NCBI GenBank assembly: GCA_016710585.1
Contig: JADJVN010000003.1
Span: 62,001 to 126,000 of the forward strand
Source of the DNA: Saprospiraceae bacterium
GTDB taxonomy: Bacteria; Bacteroidota; Bacteroidia; Chitinophagales; Saprospiraceae
Length of the DNA stretch: 64,000 nt
Direction: 5' to 3'
Shown: positions 17,163-27,579 of the stretch, piece by piece
Numbering within the stretch: position 1 is the stretch's first letter
Layout of the letters: every line of letters begins with the position of its first letter
The notes under the pieces: generated by a model
Databases searched by the model: none
The model's input: the letters and a program-made list of their open reading frames with translations, nothing else
Told to the model about the DNA's origin: nothing
Translations under genes and position numbers: made by a program

Positions 17163-18845
17163 TTATATGATACTTTCTTTTACTTTATTATATAGTTTAT
17201 CACAAATTGGAATAGCCATTTGCTCTATTTTATTGGCCTGTTCTATATATTTTTCTTTAAGTGCGGCTTTATCTAAAGTTGCTGCATTGATTAATACATT
17301 CAATCCTGCTCCTTGAATTGCAGTCTTCACACAAAGTACACCAACTGTTGCATCGCTTATTGAATTTGGATTGCCATGCAAAATCATATTCTCCAGAAGT
17401 GGAAGACAAGCTGCCGCTTGTTCCATAGTCTTTAATGGAACCTGTATCGCGACTTCTGTGGCTTTGCGCACTGCTTTTTTACGAATCGACTTTTCTTCTT
17501 CATTTGATTTTGGCAATCGAAATGCTTCCATGATTCCTTGAAATGCCTTTGTATCCTCATCAACCAACAACAATAAATTTCCTGCTAGAATTTGACCCTC
17601 CTCTGCTTGCTTAGAAAAAAATTCAAATCTATCCTCATAATTTTTTTTATGTGCGGATAGATTAGCTACCATAGTGCCTAATGCAGCACCAAGACTAGCC
17701 ACATAAGCTGATACTGAGCCTCCTCCTGGTGCAGGACTTTCACTTGCAGTCTCTTGAACAAACTTGGTTAGGCTCAATTGAATTAAAGGACTATTATTTT
17801 CTTCAATCATATTTTCTATTATTCTTGTTTGTGGATCAAATTGATTTAATGCGCTGAGACCAAGAGATTGGATAGCAACTTCAATTAATTCTTCCTCACT
17901 CAGTCCAGCTGATCTTTTTTGCTTATTTAAAAAATATTTTCCAGCATCTATTAGGGCAGACTTTGGCACCAAGCCGACAAGCTCAGAACCCGTGGTAACT
18001 AAGCCATATTTATCTGCTGCTTTGCGACATTCCTCGAAAGCGATATGTAGTGGTGTCTGATGCATATTCGTCAAGTTCATTGAGACTTGAGCTTGCTTGT
18101 ACTCGTCTATATACCAACCTATAGCTTTTACACTTTTACAGCTCCCTTCAGATCTAAGGATATCCCCTTTTTCGTTTTTCAAAATCTTATTTGTTTCTGG
18201 ATCCTTAAGCGGCCGACCATTCTCTCGAATATCAAAAGCAACTTCATTGGCAAGTTTAACAGATTTGGTATTAAGATTGACATTATAAGCGATCAAAAAA
18301 TCTCTTGCGCCAATTACAGTTGCTCCAGACTTCCTATTAAATTGTCTGGGGCCAAAGTCTGGATGCCAATCTGGATTTTTCATTTTCTCTTCAAAACCTT
18401 CATACTCACCAGATCGTATATCTGCCAAATTCTTCCTATAATCTAAAGAAGAGGCAGCTTCATATAGATAAACAGGAATTTTTAGTTCAGATCCAACCCT
18501 TTCTGCTAGTTTTTTTGCAAAAAACACAGTTTCTTCCATGCTTATTCCAGAAATTGGAATCAGTGGACAAACATCTGTGGCCCCCATCCGTGGATGCTCC
18601 CCCTTGTGTTTCGACATATCAATCAATTGACTTGCAGACCTGATAGCTTGAAAAGCGGCTTCAATAACAGCTTCTGGCTCCCCAGCAAAGGTGATCACCG
18701 TCCTATTAGTTGAATTCCCAGGATCTACATTGAGCAATTTTGCACCTTCGACCACTGAAATACTATTTTCTATGGCTTTTATGATAGAAAGATCGCGACC
18801 TTCACTAAAATTTGGCACACATTCTATAATCCTTTTTACCTTCAT
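17163..18845 (-). CDS. ftcD: Bifunctional formimidoyltransferase-cyclodeaminase
   Basis: 560 residues, two fused enzymes of histidine degradation and folate metabolism. Residues 1 to about 330 are the glutamate formimidoyltransferase, with IIECVPNFSEGRD at the start and KHKGEHPRMGATDVCPLIP. It moves the formimino group from formiminoglutamate to tetrahydrofolate. The C-terminal part (about 350-560) is the cyclodeaminase (FtcD/FchA), with ESPAPGGGSVSAYV and GAALGTMVANLS, which makes methenyl-THF and ammonia. No hut genes lie nearby. It is divergent from the next gene with only 46 bases between them. Soluble cytoplasmic enzyme. Confidence 0.95.
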   Translation of the reverse strand: MKVKRIIECVPNFSEGRDLSIIKAIENSISVVEGAKLLNVDPGNSTNRTVITFAGEPEAVIEAAFQAIRSASQLIDMSKHKGEHPRMGATDVCPLIPISGISMEETVFFAKKLAERVGSELKIPVYLYEAASSLDYRKNLADIRSGEYEGFEEKMKNPDWHPDFGPRQFNRKSGATVIGARDFLIAYNVNLNTKSVKLANEVAFDIRENGRPLKDPETNKILKNEKGDILRSEGSCKSVKAIGWYIDEYKQAQVSMNLTNMHQTPLHIAFEECRKAADKYGLVTTGSELVGLVPKSALIDAGKYFLNKQKRSAGLSEEELIEVAIQSLGLSALNQFDPQTRIIENMIEENNSPLIQLSLTKFVQETASESPAPGGGSVSAYVASLGAALGTMVANLSAHKKNYEDRFEFFSKQAEEGQILAGNLLLLVDEDTKAFQGIMEAFRLPKSNEEEKSIRKKAVRKATEVAIQVPLKTMEQAAACLPLLENMILHGNPNSISDATVGVLCVKTAIQGAGLNVLINAATLDKAALKEKYIEQANKIEQMAIPICDKLYNKVKESII

Positions 18846-18891
18846 GCGTTTTATATTGATAAGATGCGAAAATACTTATCTTGGGTGGAAT

Positions 18892-20328
18892 ATGATTAAA
18901 CAGATACATCTATTTATAATTCTTATATTTTTTTGTTGCTTTAATACAAAAATTACTGCTCAAAAAGTTGTCGTATCTCCTGAGTTGAATATGCGCAATG
19001 ACTTTGCATACTACATCATTCCTGGAGCTGAAGATAACACACATGTGGTGAGAGATAAAGCATATAGACTTACCATACAAACATTAACACCAAAAAATGA
19101 ATGGACACCAGAAACAGCCATTGAGCTAAAAAGTAAAAAATGGAAAATAATGGAAATATATCCTTCTGGATCCAATATTTCCATATTCTATCAAACACTT
19201 GTAGACGACTATCTCATCCTTTTCCATTCAATTTATAAACCAAATGGAGAGTGGGTCTCGGATGACACCGTTCACTATAAAAAAGCAAATCAAATTCACT
19301 CTGCACTTAGAATTAAAACTTCCATTTCCCAGGATTGGATTTGTTTTGGATACCTTGGTCAGAATAAAAAGCATTATCTTACACTTTATCAAAGATCGAG
19401 TCAAAGAACTTTATTTGACACATGCCTTACTGATATGCTCAAGTATGAGGATAATTCTGTCGAGGAAATCGAACTAAATGATCACGGCCAAATAACTTTA
19501 ATTGGAGAAATTGAAGTAAATAAATTCATAAAAAAAAGAGTGATCTATAGACTTTCATTTATATCTTCAGAAGGAGCATTAGTAGCTGAAAAAGATATTG
19601 AATTTGAAGATCAATGGCCGCTCGATATTAAGATGAAAAATCATCCAGAAAAAAATCACTTGTTCATATCTGGATTATATGCTGAAAAAAATTCTAGTAC
19701 CCCAGTTGGCTTTTATATTTTAGATTGGGATTATGCAAATAATTCTATAGAAAAAAAATATTCAGAAATTTCGGAGGCGCTATTTAAAGAATGGACCGGC
19801 AAAGAAAGAAAAAAATCCTATGCCAATAATTTATTGACACAACATCTTATTTTCACAGATAGTAATCGCGTTCTTGTATTTTATGAAAGCAATAAAGAAC
19901 TGAGTCGCAAACCTTATTTCTCTTCAGTCTCAGATGGACCACTAAATATAAGTAGATGGACAGACTACTATTACGAAGATATTTTGGCGATTCAATTTGA
20001 TGAAGATCAAGAAATATCTTGGGAAAAAGTTTTGCATAAAAAACAGTTTTCACAAGATGATGATGGACTTTTTTCATCTTTTTTCATCTTTTCAACATCT
20101 GATTTTCTTAGAATTATTTTTAATGATGAAATTAAAAGCGAATCAACTGTAAGTGAATATATACTTCTTCCAAATGGTGAATTTATTAGGAAAAGTGTTC
20201 TCAATACAACACAAAAAAATTTATTTTTAAGATTTCGAGATGCAATTCAAATTAATTCAAATTCACTTATCGTACCAAGTGAAGTCAATGGTAAAATGAA
20301 TCTTGTAAAGATTACATTTGATAATTAG
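18892..20328 (+). CDS. Exported protein of unknown function
   Basis: 478 residues from the ATG at 18892. This start was chosen because it gives a signal peptide (MIKQIHLFIILIFFCCFNTK then ITAQ, cleaved near residue 25); an open frame upstream runs antisense through ftcD and is not coding. The mature protein is beta-rich, with repeating W/Y and DxD-type strands that could form a propeller-like fold, but I recognise no family and no catalytic motif. It is followed after 4 bases by a very large envelope gene, so the two are probably cotranscribed and may act together at the cell surface. A short direct repeat (TTTTTTCATC twice, near 20069-20088) encodes SSFFIF and is probably incidental. Confidence 0.65.
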   Translation: MIKQIHLFIILIFFCCFNTKITAQKVVVSPELNMRNDFAYYIIPGAEDNTHVVRDKAYRLTIQTLTPKNEWTPETAIELKSKKWKIMEIYPSGSNISIFYQTLVDDYLILFHSIYKPNGEWVSDDTVHYKKANQIHSALRIKTSISQDWICFGYLGQNKKHYLTLYQRSSQRTLFDTCLTDMLKYEDNSVEEIELNDHGQITLIGEIEVNKFIKKRVIYRLSFISSEGALVAEKDIEFEDQWPLDIKMKNHPEKNHLFISGLYAEKNSSTPVGFYILDWDYANNSIEKKYSEISEALFKEWTGKERKKSYANNLLTQHLIFTDSNRVLVFYESNKELSRKPYFSSVSDGPLNISRWTDYYYEDILAIQFDEDQEISWEKVLHKKQFSQDDDGLFSSFFIFSTSDFLRIIFNDEIKSESTVSEYILLPNGEFIRKSVLNTTQKNLFLRFRDAIQINSNSLIVPSEVNGKMNLVKITFDN

Positions 20329-20332
20329 GCTT

Positions 20333-23300
20333 GTGAAACAAAAATATGTGTCCATATTAATATTTTATTTTTGTTTCTTTTTGATTTCAAAAAGTTTTGG
20401 ACAAACCATAACACTAAGGAAATTCAATTTTCCAGCGAAAGACAGTATAATACTTAGGGACAGTTTTGTCATCGAACCTCAGAGTATCAAAATAACATCT
20501 CTTAAATCACCTTTCAATGTCATTCAAGAATATACATTCATAGACTCAATCCTATTTTTACATCAAACACCATTAGATTCATTCAGTCTCAGCTATCGCG
20601 TCATTCCAATTTATACAAGTTATACTTTTAGTTTATTTGACACAGCAATGTCTAAGGATTACAAGACACCAGATTATGCATTGCCAGATTACTACAAGCG
20701 CAAAAATAAAAATGACGATTGGTGGGATTCAAAATCCTTAAACTATAGCGGAAATTTCTCTCGAGGACTAAGTATTGGTAATGCCCAATCTCTCGTATTA
20801 AACTCCAATCTCAATCTACAAATTCAAGGTGACCTAGGAGATGGAATCAAGCTTACTGCAGCCATATCGGACAATCCAATTCCCATTCAAGCAGAAGGCA
20901 ATACAAGACAATTAAATGAATTTGATAAATTATATATTCAACTTGAAAAAAATAAAACCAAGTTACTTGCTGGTGACTATGAACTTTTAAAACCAACTGC
21001 ATACTTTCAAAACTACTTTAAAAAAAATAAAGGCATATCTATAAGTCACGAACAAAAGTTTGCAAAATGGAATTCTGCCCATAAAGCATCAGCTGCTATT
21101 TCAAAAGGAAAAAGCAATAGAATGAATATCATTGGTCAAAACGGAAATCAAGGGCCATATAGACTTTCAGGAAAAGATGGCGAAAACTTTATCATCATCC
21201 TCAGTGGATCAGAAAAAATATGGTGGGATGGAAATTTATTAGAGCGTGGCGAAGATGCAGATTATACTATTGATTATAATTTAGCTGAGCTTAGATTTAC
21301 TACAAGAAGACTGGTGAGTAATGTTGCAAGGATTATTATAGAATTTGAATATGCTGATCAAAATTATACCAGATCACTATTTGTATATAATACAGAGCTA
21401 TCAAAAGGTCCATTAAGTTTTTATTTAAATACCTATAGAGAACAGGATAGTAAAAAACCAGCCATTCAGAATGATTTAGATTCCTTAGATAAAATTAAAC
21501 TTGCAGAAGGTGGAGATAACAGTGCCAAGTTCTTTCGCTCAGGTGCAAGAGTCGCTGGATCTGAATTCAGTAAAAATCGAGTGTATTATTCTATGAAGGA
21601 TACATTTCAAATCATCCAGAACCAAAAAATTCCGATACAAATATTTCAATACAACGCCCTCGCTGATAGCAGTGATTATTCACTAGGATTTTCAGAACTA
21701 GGAACGAATAAAGGAAGCTATATATTAAAATTGAGCAATGCAAATGGCAGGGTCTACGAGTGGGTGGCGGATGATCCTAATACAGGAGAAAAAAGAGGAA
21801 AATATGAACCCTTAGTTCCCATCATACCACCTACATCCTTCAATATGATTTCGTTAGGAGCCAAGTGGGAAGGCAAAGCAAAAGATTTACTGCACTTTGA
21901 ATTAACCACTAGTCATCTTGATAAAAATAGATTGTCTAATATTGATGATCAAGATAATAATGGATTCGCTTTAAAAATCGAAGCCCAAAGTAAAATATTT
22001 AAACCTTTCTCATCAAAACATGAAGCTATAATTCATTCAAATTATGAATGGACTGATAATCAATTCCGCTACCTCCAACCCTTCCGCAATACTGAGTTTA
22101 ATAGAGATTGGAATATATCCACTTCTGAACCCACCAACGATCATTATGCTATCTTAAATATTGAAAATAAAATTGGAAAAAAAATAAAACTCAATCTTAA
22201 CAATTCTTTACTAAGTAGATCAAGATTGTTCAATGGAATAAGGAATGGTGTCATGACTAGTTATAGCGATAGTCTGAGTTTTTTGCAAATTAAATTTGAT
22301 ATATTGAATAGCTCTGACTCGACAGAGAAAACCATCTTTGCGAGGCCAAATCTAAGTTTAGAAAGAAAAATTTCCAAACATTGGAAATCAAAACTAATTC
22401 TTGCTCATGAGCAAAATTACAGACGACACATTGCTACGGATACACTCAGAAAATCGAGTTTCTCCTTTGATATTTTAGAGTCAAATATCGAAAATAATAT
22501 TTCAGATCGATCAAGACTTAAATTTAACTATCAATACAGACTGGATCGCAGTCCAGAAAAAGCTAATTTTGAAAACTATTCAAGATCACACGAATTTGGC
22601 GCAAACTATCAGACCACAGTGAATAAAAGTGGAAGCTTTGAATTTCAAATGAGCAGTCGAGTCTTTACTGTCCTCAATTCAGATTCGGATAGTTTAAATA
22701 AAAACACATTGCTTGGCTTCATAGATCATCAAATAGGACTTTTACAAAATTCAATCAAACTAAAGAACAACTATCAAATCTCATCAGGACTTGAGCCCCG
22801 ATTGGAATTTATTTTTGAAGAATTGAGACCTGGTCAAGGGGATTATATTTATAGAGATTTCAATGGTGACGGTATCAGACAAAATCAAGAATTCATTCTT
22901 GCTCCAGATGTTGATTCTGCTCAATTCATCAGGATTCAACTATTTAATTCCGATTATTATCAAGTATATGAAGCTTCTTGGAATAATTTTTTTTCTATTG
23001 ATTTATCACAAATCAAATCAATAAAAAATTCCTTCTTAAAAAAAATATCGCTCGATCATATCCTGAGACTTCAATCCAAACAAAATGAAAACACAGCTTT
23101 TATCGATAGGATAAATCCATTTTATTTTTTGAAAAAAAACAATAGTGCAATTTCTTATATAAATAATACGAGTCAAAACTTATATTACAATAGAGCTAAT
23201 CCCATTTATGACATTCAAATCGGTGCAATTAATTCGTCTAGCCGATTACTTTATACTAGTGGAAATGACGATAGAAAAAATCAAGAATACAGTCTGAGAA

Positions 23301-23800
23301 GTAGATCTACTTTCTATAAACAATGGGATGTCATTTTTAATTGCAAACAAAAACAAGAAAGCCATTTATCTGAATATTATGAGCTACAAAATTATTTAAT
23401 TAAATCAATAGAATATGAACCTGAAATTGTCTATCGATATTCTTCAGATATTCGATTCAAAGTGGGTGCGCAATACAAAATCGCAAATGAAAAATTAAGG
23501 AGTTTTGAACGAGCTGAGATCACTGAAATTTTCCAAGAATCTCTTTTCGCTTTTCACAAAAAATTTTCAATAAGAAACAATATTAAATATATCAAAATCG
23601 GTTTTGATGGTAAACCTGGAACTGCCTTAGAATTTTCAATGCTAGAAGGATATAAAGACGGGAACAACTTTAGCTGGGAGCTCAATTTCGATTATCGTAT
23701 GAATAAACTCATCCAACTCGGCCTAAGTTATTCTGGCAGAAAGTCCGCAAATTCTGAGCCTTTTCATACTGGAAGGGCAACAATGAGGGCAATTTTTTAA
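20333..23800 (+). CDS. Very large exported, probably outer membrane beta-barrel protein, unknown function
   Basis: About 1155 residues from GTG at 20333, chosen because it gives a complete signal peptide (KQKYVSILIFYFCFFLIS, then KSFGQ) and begins 4 bases after the preceding stop. A TTG at 20318 would overlap that gene. The N-terminal third holds the conserved block LNLQIQGDLGDGIKLTAAIS with DNPIPIQAEGNT and LLAGDYEL, seen in large uncharacterised Bacteroidota proteins. The rest is strand-rich, with many aromatic/basic alternations (SGNFSRGLSIGN, HKASAAISKGKSNRM) ending in an aromatic Phe, as outer membrane barrels do (RATMRAIF). It has no T9SS tail. Possible barrel or SprA-like strand architecture; function unknown. 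Confidence 0.65.
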   Translation: MKQKYVSILIFYFCFFLISKSFGQTITLRKFNFPAKDSIILRDSFVIEPQSIKITSLKSPFNVIQEYTFIDSILFLHQTPLDSFSLSYRVIPIYTSYTFSLFDTAMSKDYKTPDYALPDYYKRKNKNDDWWDSKSLNYSGNFSRGLSIGNAQSLVLNSNLNLQIQGDLGDGIKLTAAISDNPIPIQAEGNTRQLNEFDKLYIQLEKNKTKLLAGDYELLKPTAYFQNYFKKNKGISISHEQKFAKWNSAHKASAAISKGKSNRMNIIGQNGNQGPYRLSGKDGENFIIILSGSEKIWWDGNLLERGEDADYTIDYNLAELRFTTRRLVSNVARIIIEFEYADQNYTRSLFVYNTELSKGPLSFYLNTYREQDSKKPAIQNDLDSLDKIKLAEGGDNSAKFFRSGARVAGSEFSKNRVYYSMKDTFQIIQNQKIPIQIFQYNALADSSDYSLGFSELGTNKGSYILKLSNANGRVYEWVADDPNTGEKRGKYEPLVPIIPPTSFNMISLGAKWEGKAKDLLHFELTTSHLDKNRLSNIDDQDNNGFALKIEAQSKIFKPFSSKHEAIIHSNYEWTDNQFRYLQPFRNTEFNRDWNISTSEPTNDHYAILNIENKIGKKIKLNLNNSLLSRSRLFNGIRNGVMTSYSDSLSFLQIKFDILNSSDSTEKTIFARPNLSLERKISKHWKSKLILAHEQNYRRHIATDTLRKSSFSFDILESNIENNISDRSRLKFNYQYRLDRSPEKANFENYSRSHEFGANYQTTVNKSGSFEFQMSSRVFTVLNSDSDSLNKNTLLGFIDHQIGLLQNSIKLKNNYQISSGLEPRLEFIFEELRPGQGDYIYRDFNGDGIRQNQEFILAPDVDSAQFIRIQLFNSDYYQVYEASWNNFFSIDLSQIKSIKNSFLKKISLDHILRLQSKQNENTAFIDRINPFYFLKKNNSAISYINNTSQNLYYNRANPIYDIQIGAINSSSRLLYTSGNDDRKNQEYSLRSRSTFYKQWDVIFNCKQKQESHLSEYYELQNYLIKSIEYEPEIVYRYSSDIRFKVGAQYKIANEKLRSFERAEITEIFQESLFAFHKKFSIRNNIKYIKIGFDGKPGTALEFSMLEGYKDGNNFSWELNFDYRMNKLIQLGLSYSGRKSANSEPFHTGRATMRAIF

Positions 23801-23823
23801 ATTTTTCAATATTTTTTACAAAA

Positions 23824-23856
23824 TTTGTTTGTTCACGGTGCGATTCACTAATTTTG
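23824..23856 (+). promoter_or_regulatory. Complete Bacteroidota promoter (TTTG-N21-TAATTTTG)
   Basis: TTTG at 23824-23827, a 21-base spacer and TAATTTTG at 23849-23856 match the -33/-7 consensus. The ATG at 23894 follows 37 bases later. This is the best two-element promoter match in the window. Confidence 0.6.
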
Positions 23857-23893
23857 TACGTTATAACTACATCAAAAAATAATTGGCCAAATT

Positions 23894-26800
23894 ATGAATC
23901 TATTTAGACCATTAAGCATTTTACTGGGCGTATTATGCATCTTAGAGAGCAATATTTCAGCACAGACGAATTACTTTAAGAAAATTAATTCTGTAAATCT
24001 CAAAGGGGATCTAGCTGTAATTGAAAAACACTATGCTTTTGCTATTGAAAAAGAAAAATTGAGAAATTTTTTGTTGACCAATGCTCCTGGTGAAAATTCT
24101 GGGACTACTGTCTCTATTAATTTTCCAATGCCCGATGGCAGTTTGAGAGAATTTTCCTTAGTAGAATCCTCTGTCATGGAGGCTGGATTAGCCGAAAGAT
24201 ATCCCGAGATAAAAACCTATAGAGGAACCAATGCCGACTACTATATGAGGATGACTATATCGCCGTATGGATTTAGCTATTTATGTAAAAATATATTTAC
24301 TGGAAATATTGTTGCTACCGAAAAAATCCCAAATTCAGTTGATGAGTATATCGTATTCAATAGTTCAGATCTGGATTTAAGTAAGGATACAAACATCGGA
24401 ATGAGCTGTGGAACAAAAAATTATGGTAATATAAATTTAGATAAAAAAACAGTTCAAAGCCAGATTGCACAACAAAGATTTGGAGGTGATCCAGTAAAAT
24501 TAAGGACTTTTAGAATAGCGGTTGCTTGCACAGGTGAATGGGGCGCAAGTGGTTTTCACGGCCAAGGAGATAAGACAATAGCCTTAAACAAAATCGTGGA
24601 AAGTGTGAATTTACTAAACACAGTCTATGAGATCGACTTCTCTATCCATTTGAATTTAGTGGTGAGAAATGATGAATTATTATTTTTTAATGCTGGAAAT
24701 GATCCTTATCTCAATCCAACAAATAGTGGTCAGACGATTGGACAAAACACAGGAGAGATTTCTAAGAGAATAGGTGTCAATTCATATGATATCGGACATG
24801 TATTTGGAATGGGTTGTATTGATGGAATTGCTGGATTGGCTGGTGGTCGAGCCTGCACTTCTGGTAAAGGTGCTGGCATCACCTGCTGGTATAACAATAA
24901 TTTTACTTTCATGGTGTTAACAGTTTTCGGACATGAAGTGGGTCACCAATTCAGTGCAAGTCATACTTTCTCTACCTGTGGGGATGGAGCTCCTGGTTCT
25001 GCAAAATTTGAACCAGAATGCGGATCTACAATTATGTCTTATCATCAATCTAGTGGTGGCTTACAATTACCTGCAGGTATTACACATCCTATGCATTTTC
25101 ACAGTGGTTCTATAGAGCAGGTATTTTCACATATCATGAGCTTCTCCAGCTGCGGAACTACTGAAGACAAGTCAAATACAGCACCAGTGGTGACGATCCT
25201 CAGTCCTAGTGACAAGTATATTCCTATTTCTACACCATTCCATCTTGAAGCCAGTGCAACTGATATGGAAGATAATAATAAAATGACATTTGCTTGGGAA
25301 CAATATGATGCAGGAGGCTATGGTCCAAGCCTGGGTATAGTAAGTTTAACAGAAGAAGGACCACTTTTTGAAATCCAATGGCCTTCGGCTAACCCAACCA
25401 GAGTTGTTCCAAATTGGAATAGTATTTTAGTAAATAAAAATGTAAATAAAGCAGAAGTTTTGCCAACTGTTTCAAGAAAGATAAATTGGAAATTTGTAGC
25501 TAGAGACAATCATCCAGGTAATGGAGGTGTAGGCTTTGGAGATTATCAAATTAAAGTATATCAGGATGCTGGGCCTTTTACAGTTAGCTTCCCAAATCAA
25601 ACAGACCATATTTTATATAAAAACACCTGCAATCTCATTAAATGGGATGTGGCCAACACAGATAAAGCCCCTATTAATTGTAGTAAAGTAAAGATCGTTT
25701 TATTCAAAAATAGAGATGTCAATAATCCAATAGTTCTCAAATCAAATGTAGATAATGATGGTTCAGAATTAGTCGATATTCCTGATTTGGCAGATGATAC
25801 CCGAGCAAGAATTGCAGTATATGCAGAAGAAAATATTTTCTTTGATGTCTCAGATGTCGATATTAAATTGACCAGTAATCCACCACAACCAACGGTGTTT
25901 TTTGATATTTCTCCAAAGAAAGCAAAATTATGTTTACCTAATAATTTAGTCATCGATGCAAAAACTTGTGCTTTTGGAAATTTTACGGGTAATGTAAAAT
26001 TGTTTATTGAAAAAGGTGTACCATCTGGCTCTAACGTCAGCTTTTCAAAAGCTGATCTTTCCAGTACAGACCAGTCTAAAGTTACAATAGACATGAACAA
26101 TCTAACTTCTGGAGGAAATTATACGATTACCGTCGGAGCAATTACTTCCAATGGAGATACGATAAGAGAAAATGTAGACATTCAAGTCATTAAAAATGAA
26201 TTTACTGATCAACAATTATTATTACCTGCTGATGGAGCGACGAGTCAGATAGAAACACCAGTATTTCACTGGCGTAAAAGTATTAACGCTGATTTATACG
26301 AACTTATACTTGCTACAAATCCAGCTTTCGGAAATTCAATAGTTTATCATGGAAAAAATCTATTCGAAGATAGCTTAAAATTGCCTATTTATCTCAATCC
26401 CAATACTATTTATTACTGGAAAATCATACCAAAAAATGCATGTACAGAAAATGGTAATCCCACATCAGTATACAGCTTCCAGACTGTAAATAAAAAATGT
26501 ATTGACCTTCCTTATACAGGAAATCCAGGATATATTGATCCAATCAAAACAAAAGCATTTGAAATATTAGTCAATGAGTCAGGATCAATAAGTGATATCA
26601 ATGTAAATAATATAGAAATAGATGCCTTTGCAGTAAGGGATGTATGGCTTCAATTGGAGAGTCCAAAGGGCACCAAAGTTACCCTATTCGAATATCAATG
26701 TGCTGTAACATCAGTCTTCGATTGTAGCTTTGATGATGATGCACCTATTGATTTAAGTTGCCCTCCAAGCGGTAAATTAATATTCAAACCTAAGGAAGCC

Positions 26801-27529
26801 TTGAGTAAATTTAATGGTGAGAATATCAATGGTATTTGGAAACTCCTGGGAACAGGTGGAGCAAAACTGGAAAATGCATATGTAAAGAATTTTACTATTG
26901 AATATTGTGCAGATGTCAGAGTCGTACAACCTGCAATGATCATCAATAATCCATTGAGCTTGAATTTCTCTGAACAGAAAACCATACCAAATTCTTTACT
27001 TTTAACACAAGATGCAGATACTGGACCAGGTTCATTAGTATATACGATTGTAAATCCTGTTTATCATGGTACGCTTTTACTCAATGGCACAGTGCTAAGT
27101 TATGGTTCTACTTTCACTCAACAAGATATAGATGAGCTAAAACTAAGCTATAAGCATGATGGATCTTCAAATACATTTGATGTGTTCCGCTTTACAGTGA
27201 GTGATCAAACTGGAGGATTTATTGGCAATCAAGAGTTTAAAATATTTATTGGACCAGTAGCCAACCAAGATTTAATCAATGATTTTGAACTCAGCATCAA
27301 ACCAAATCCAAGTAGTACTTTTCTTGAAATATTGGTAGATAAAAATCTAGAAGAAAATTCAAGGGTCAATATTTATAATTTAAGTGGAGAGAAAATTAGT
27401 TCTGAAAGATTTGGCAATGCAAAATCTAAAACTATTGATGTATCTAGGCTTGTTGATGGGATTTATATATTAAAGCTTGAATCAATATCAAAAACCAAAC
27501 AAATCAAATTCACTAAAATACAAGATTAA
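23894..27529 (+). CDS. Secreted reprolysin-like zinc metalloprotease with P-domain and T9SS sorting tail
   Basis: 1211 residues. Signal peptide 1-23 (cleaved after NISAQ or just before), then a prodomain and a metzincin catalytic domain with the zinc motif HEVGHQFSASH at 347-357 and the Met-turn region STIMSYHQS. After it come an Ig-like domain (TAPVVTILSPSD onward), fibronectin-like repeats, a proprotein convertase P-domain (IDLPYTGNPGYIDP onward, ending near YCADV), a CSPG/cadherin-like repeat (VYHGTLLLNGTVLSYG) and a C-terminal type A sorting domain from NPSSTFLEIL to the end. It is therefore a T9SS cargo, cell-surface or secreted. A two-element promoter precedes it and a hairpin terminator follows. 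Confidence 0.9.
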   Translation: MNLFRPLSILLGVLCILESNISAQTNYFKKINSVNLKGDLAVIEKHYAFAIEKEKLRNFLLTNAPGENSGTTVSINFPMPDGSLREFSLVESSVMEAGLAERYPEIKTYRGTNADYYMRMTISPYGFSYLCKNIFTGNIVATEKIPNSVDEYIVFNSSDLDLSKDTNIGMSCGTKNYGNINLDKKTVQSQIAQQRFGGDPVKLRTFRIAVACTGEWGASGFHGQGDKTIALNKIVESVNLLNTVYEIDFSIHLNLVVRNDELLFFNAGNDPYLNPTNSGQTIGQNTGEISKRIGVNSYDIGHVFGMGCIDGIAGLAGGRACTSGKGAGITCWYNNNFTFMVLTVFGHEVGHQFSASHTFSTCGDGAPGSAKFEPECGSTIMSYHQSSGGLQLPAGITHPMHFHSGSIEQVFSHIMSFSSCGTTEDKSNTAPVVTILSPSDKYIPISTPFHLEASATDMEDNNKMTFAWEQYDAGGYGPSLGIVSLTEEGPLFEIQWPSANPTRVVPNWNSILVNKNVNKAEVLPTVSRKINWKFVARDNHPGNGGVGFGDYQIKVYQDAGPFTVSFPNQTDHILYKNTCNLIKWDVANTDKAPINCSKVKIVLFKNRDVNNPIVLKSNVDNDGSELVDIPDLADDTRARIAVYAEENIFFDVSDVDIKLTSNPPQPTVFFDISPKKAKLCLPNNLVIDAKTCAFGNFTGNVKLFIEKGVPSGSNVSFSKADLSSTDQSKVTIDMNNLTSGGNYTITVGAITSNGDTIRENVDIQVIKNEFTDQQLLLPADGATSQIETPVFHWRKSINADLYELILATNPAFGNSIVYHGKNLFEDSLKLPIYLNPNTIYYWKIIPKNACTENGNPTSVYSFQTVNKKCIDLPYTGNPGYIDPIKTKAFEILVNESGSISDINVNNIEIDAFAVRDVWLQLESPKGTKVTLFEYQCAVTSVFDCSFDDDAPIDLSCPPSGKLIFKPKEALSKFNGENINGIWKLLGTGGAKLENAYVKNFTIEYCADVRVVQPAMIINNPLSLNFSEQKTIPNSLLLTQDADTGPGSLVYTIVNPVYHGTLLLNGTVLSYGSTFTQQDIDELKLSYKHDGSSNTFDVFRFTVSDQTGGFIGNQEFKIFIGPVANQDLINDFELSIKPNPSSTFLEILVDKNLEENSRVNIYNLSGEKISSERFGNAKSKTIDVSRLVDGIYILKLESISKTKQIKFTKIQD

Positions 27530-27548
27530 AAATTTATTATTTCTTATA

Positions 27549-27579
27549 AAGCCCTTCTAAATGAAGGGCTTTTTTATTT
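27549..27579 (+). terminator. Intrinsic terminator after the metalloprotease gene
   Basis: AAGCCCTTC pairs with GAAGGGCTT (9 bp, loop TAAAT) and is followed by TTTTATTT, 20 bases after the stop codon. Confidence 0.85.

Noticed and set aside
18691..18891. Open frame upstream of 18892 continuing into the unknown exported protein gene
   Set aside because: It runs antisense through the start of ftcD, and the first residues are not like a leader; the ATG at 18892 starts exactly at a signal peptide.
20069..20100. Tandem TTTTTTCATC repeats, considered as a phase-variation tract
   Set aside because: Only two copies of ten bases, in frame, inside a coding sequence with no other sign of switching.
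25597..26100. Minus-strand open frame of 167 codons inside the metalloprotease gene
   Set aside because: No domain or leader is recognisable; it is a shadow of the plus-strand gene.
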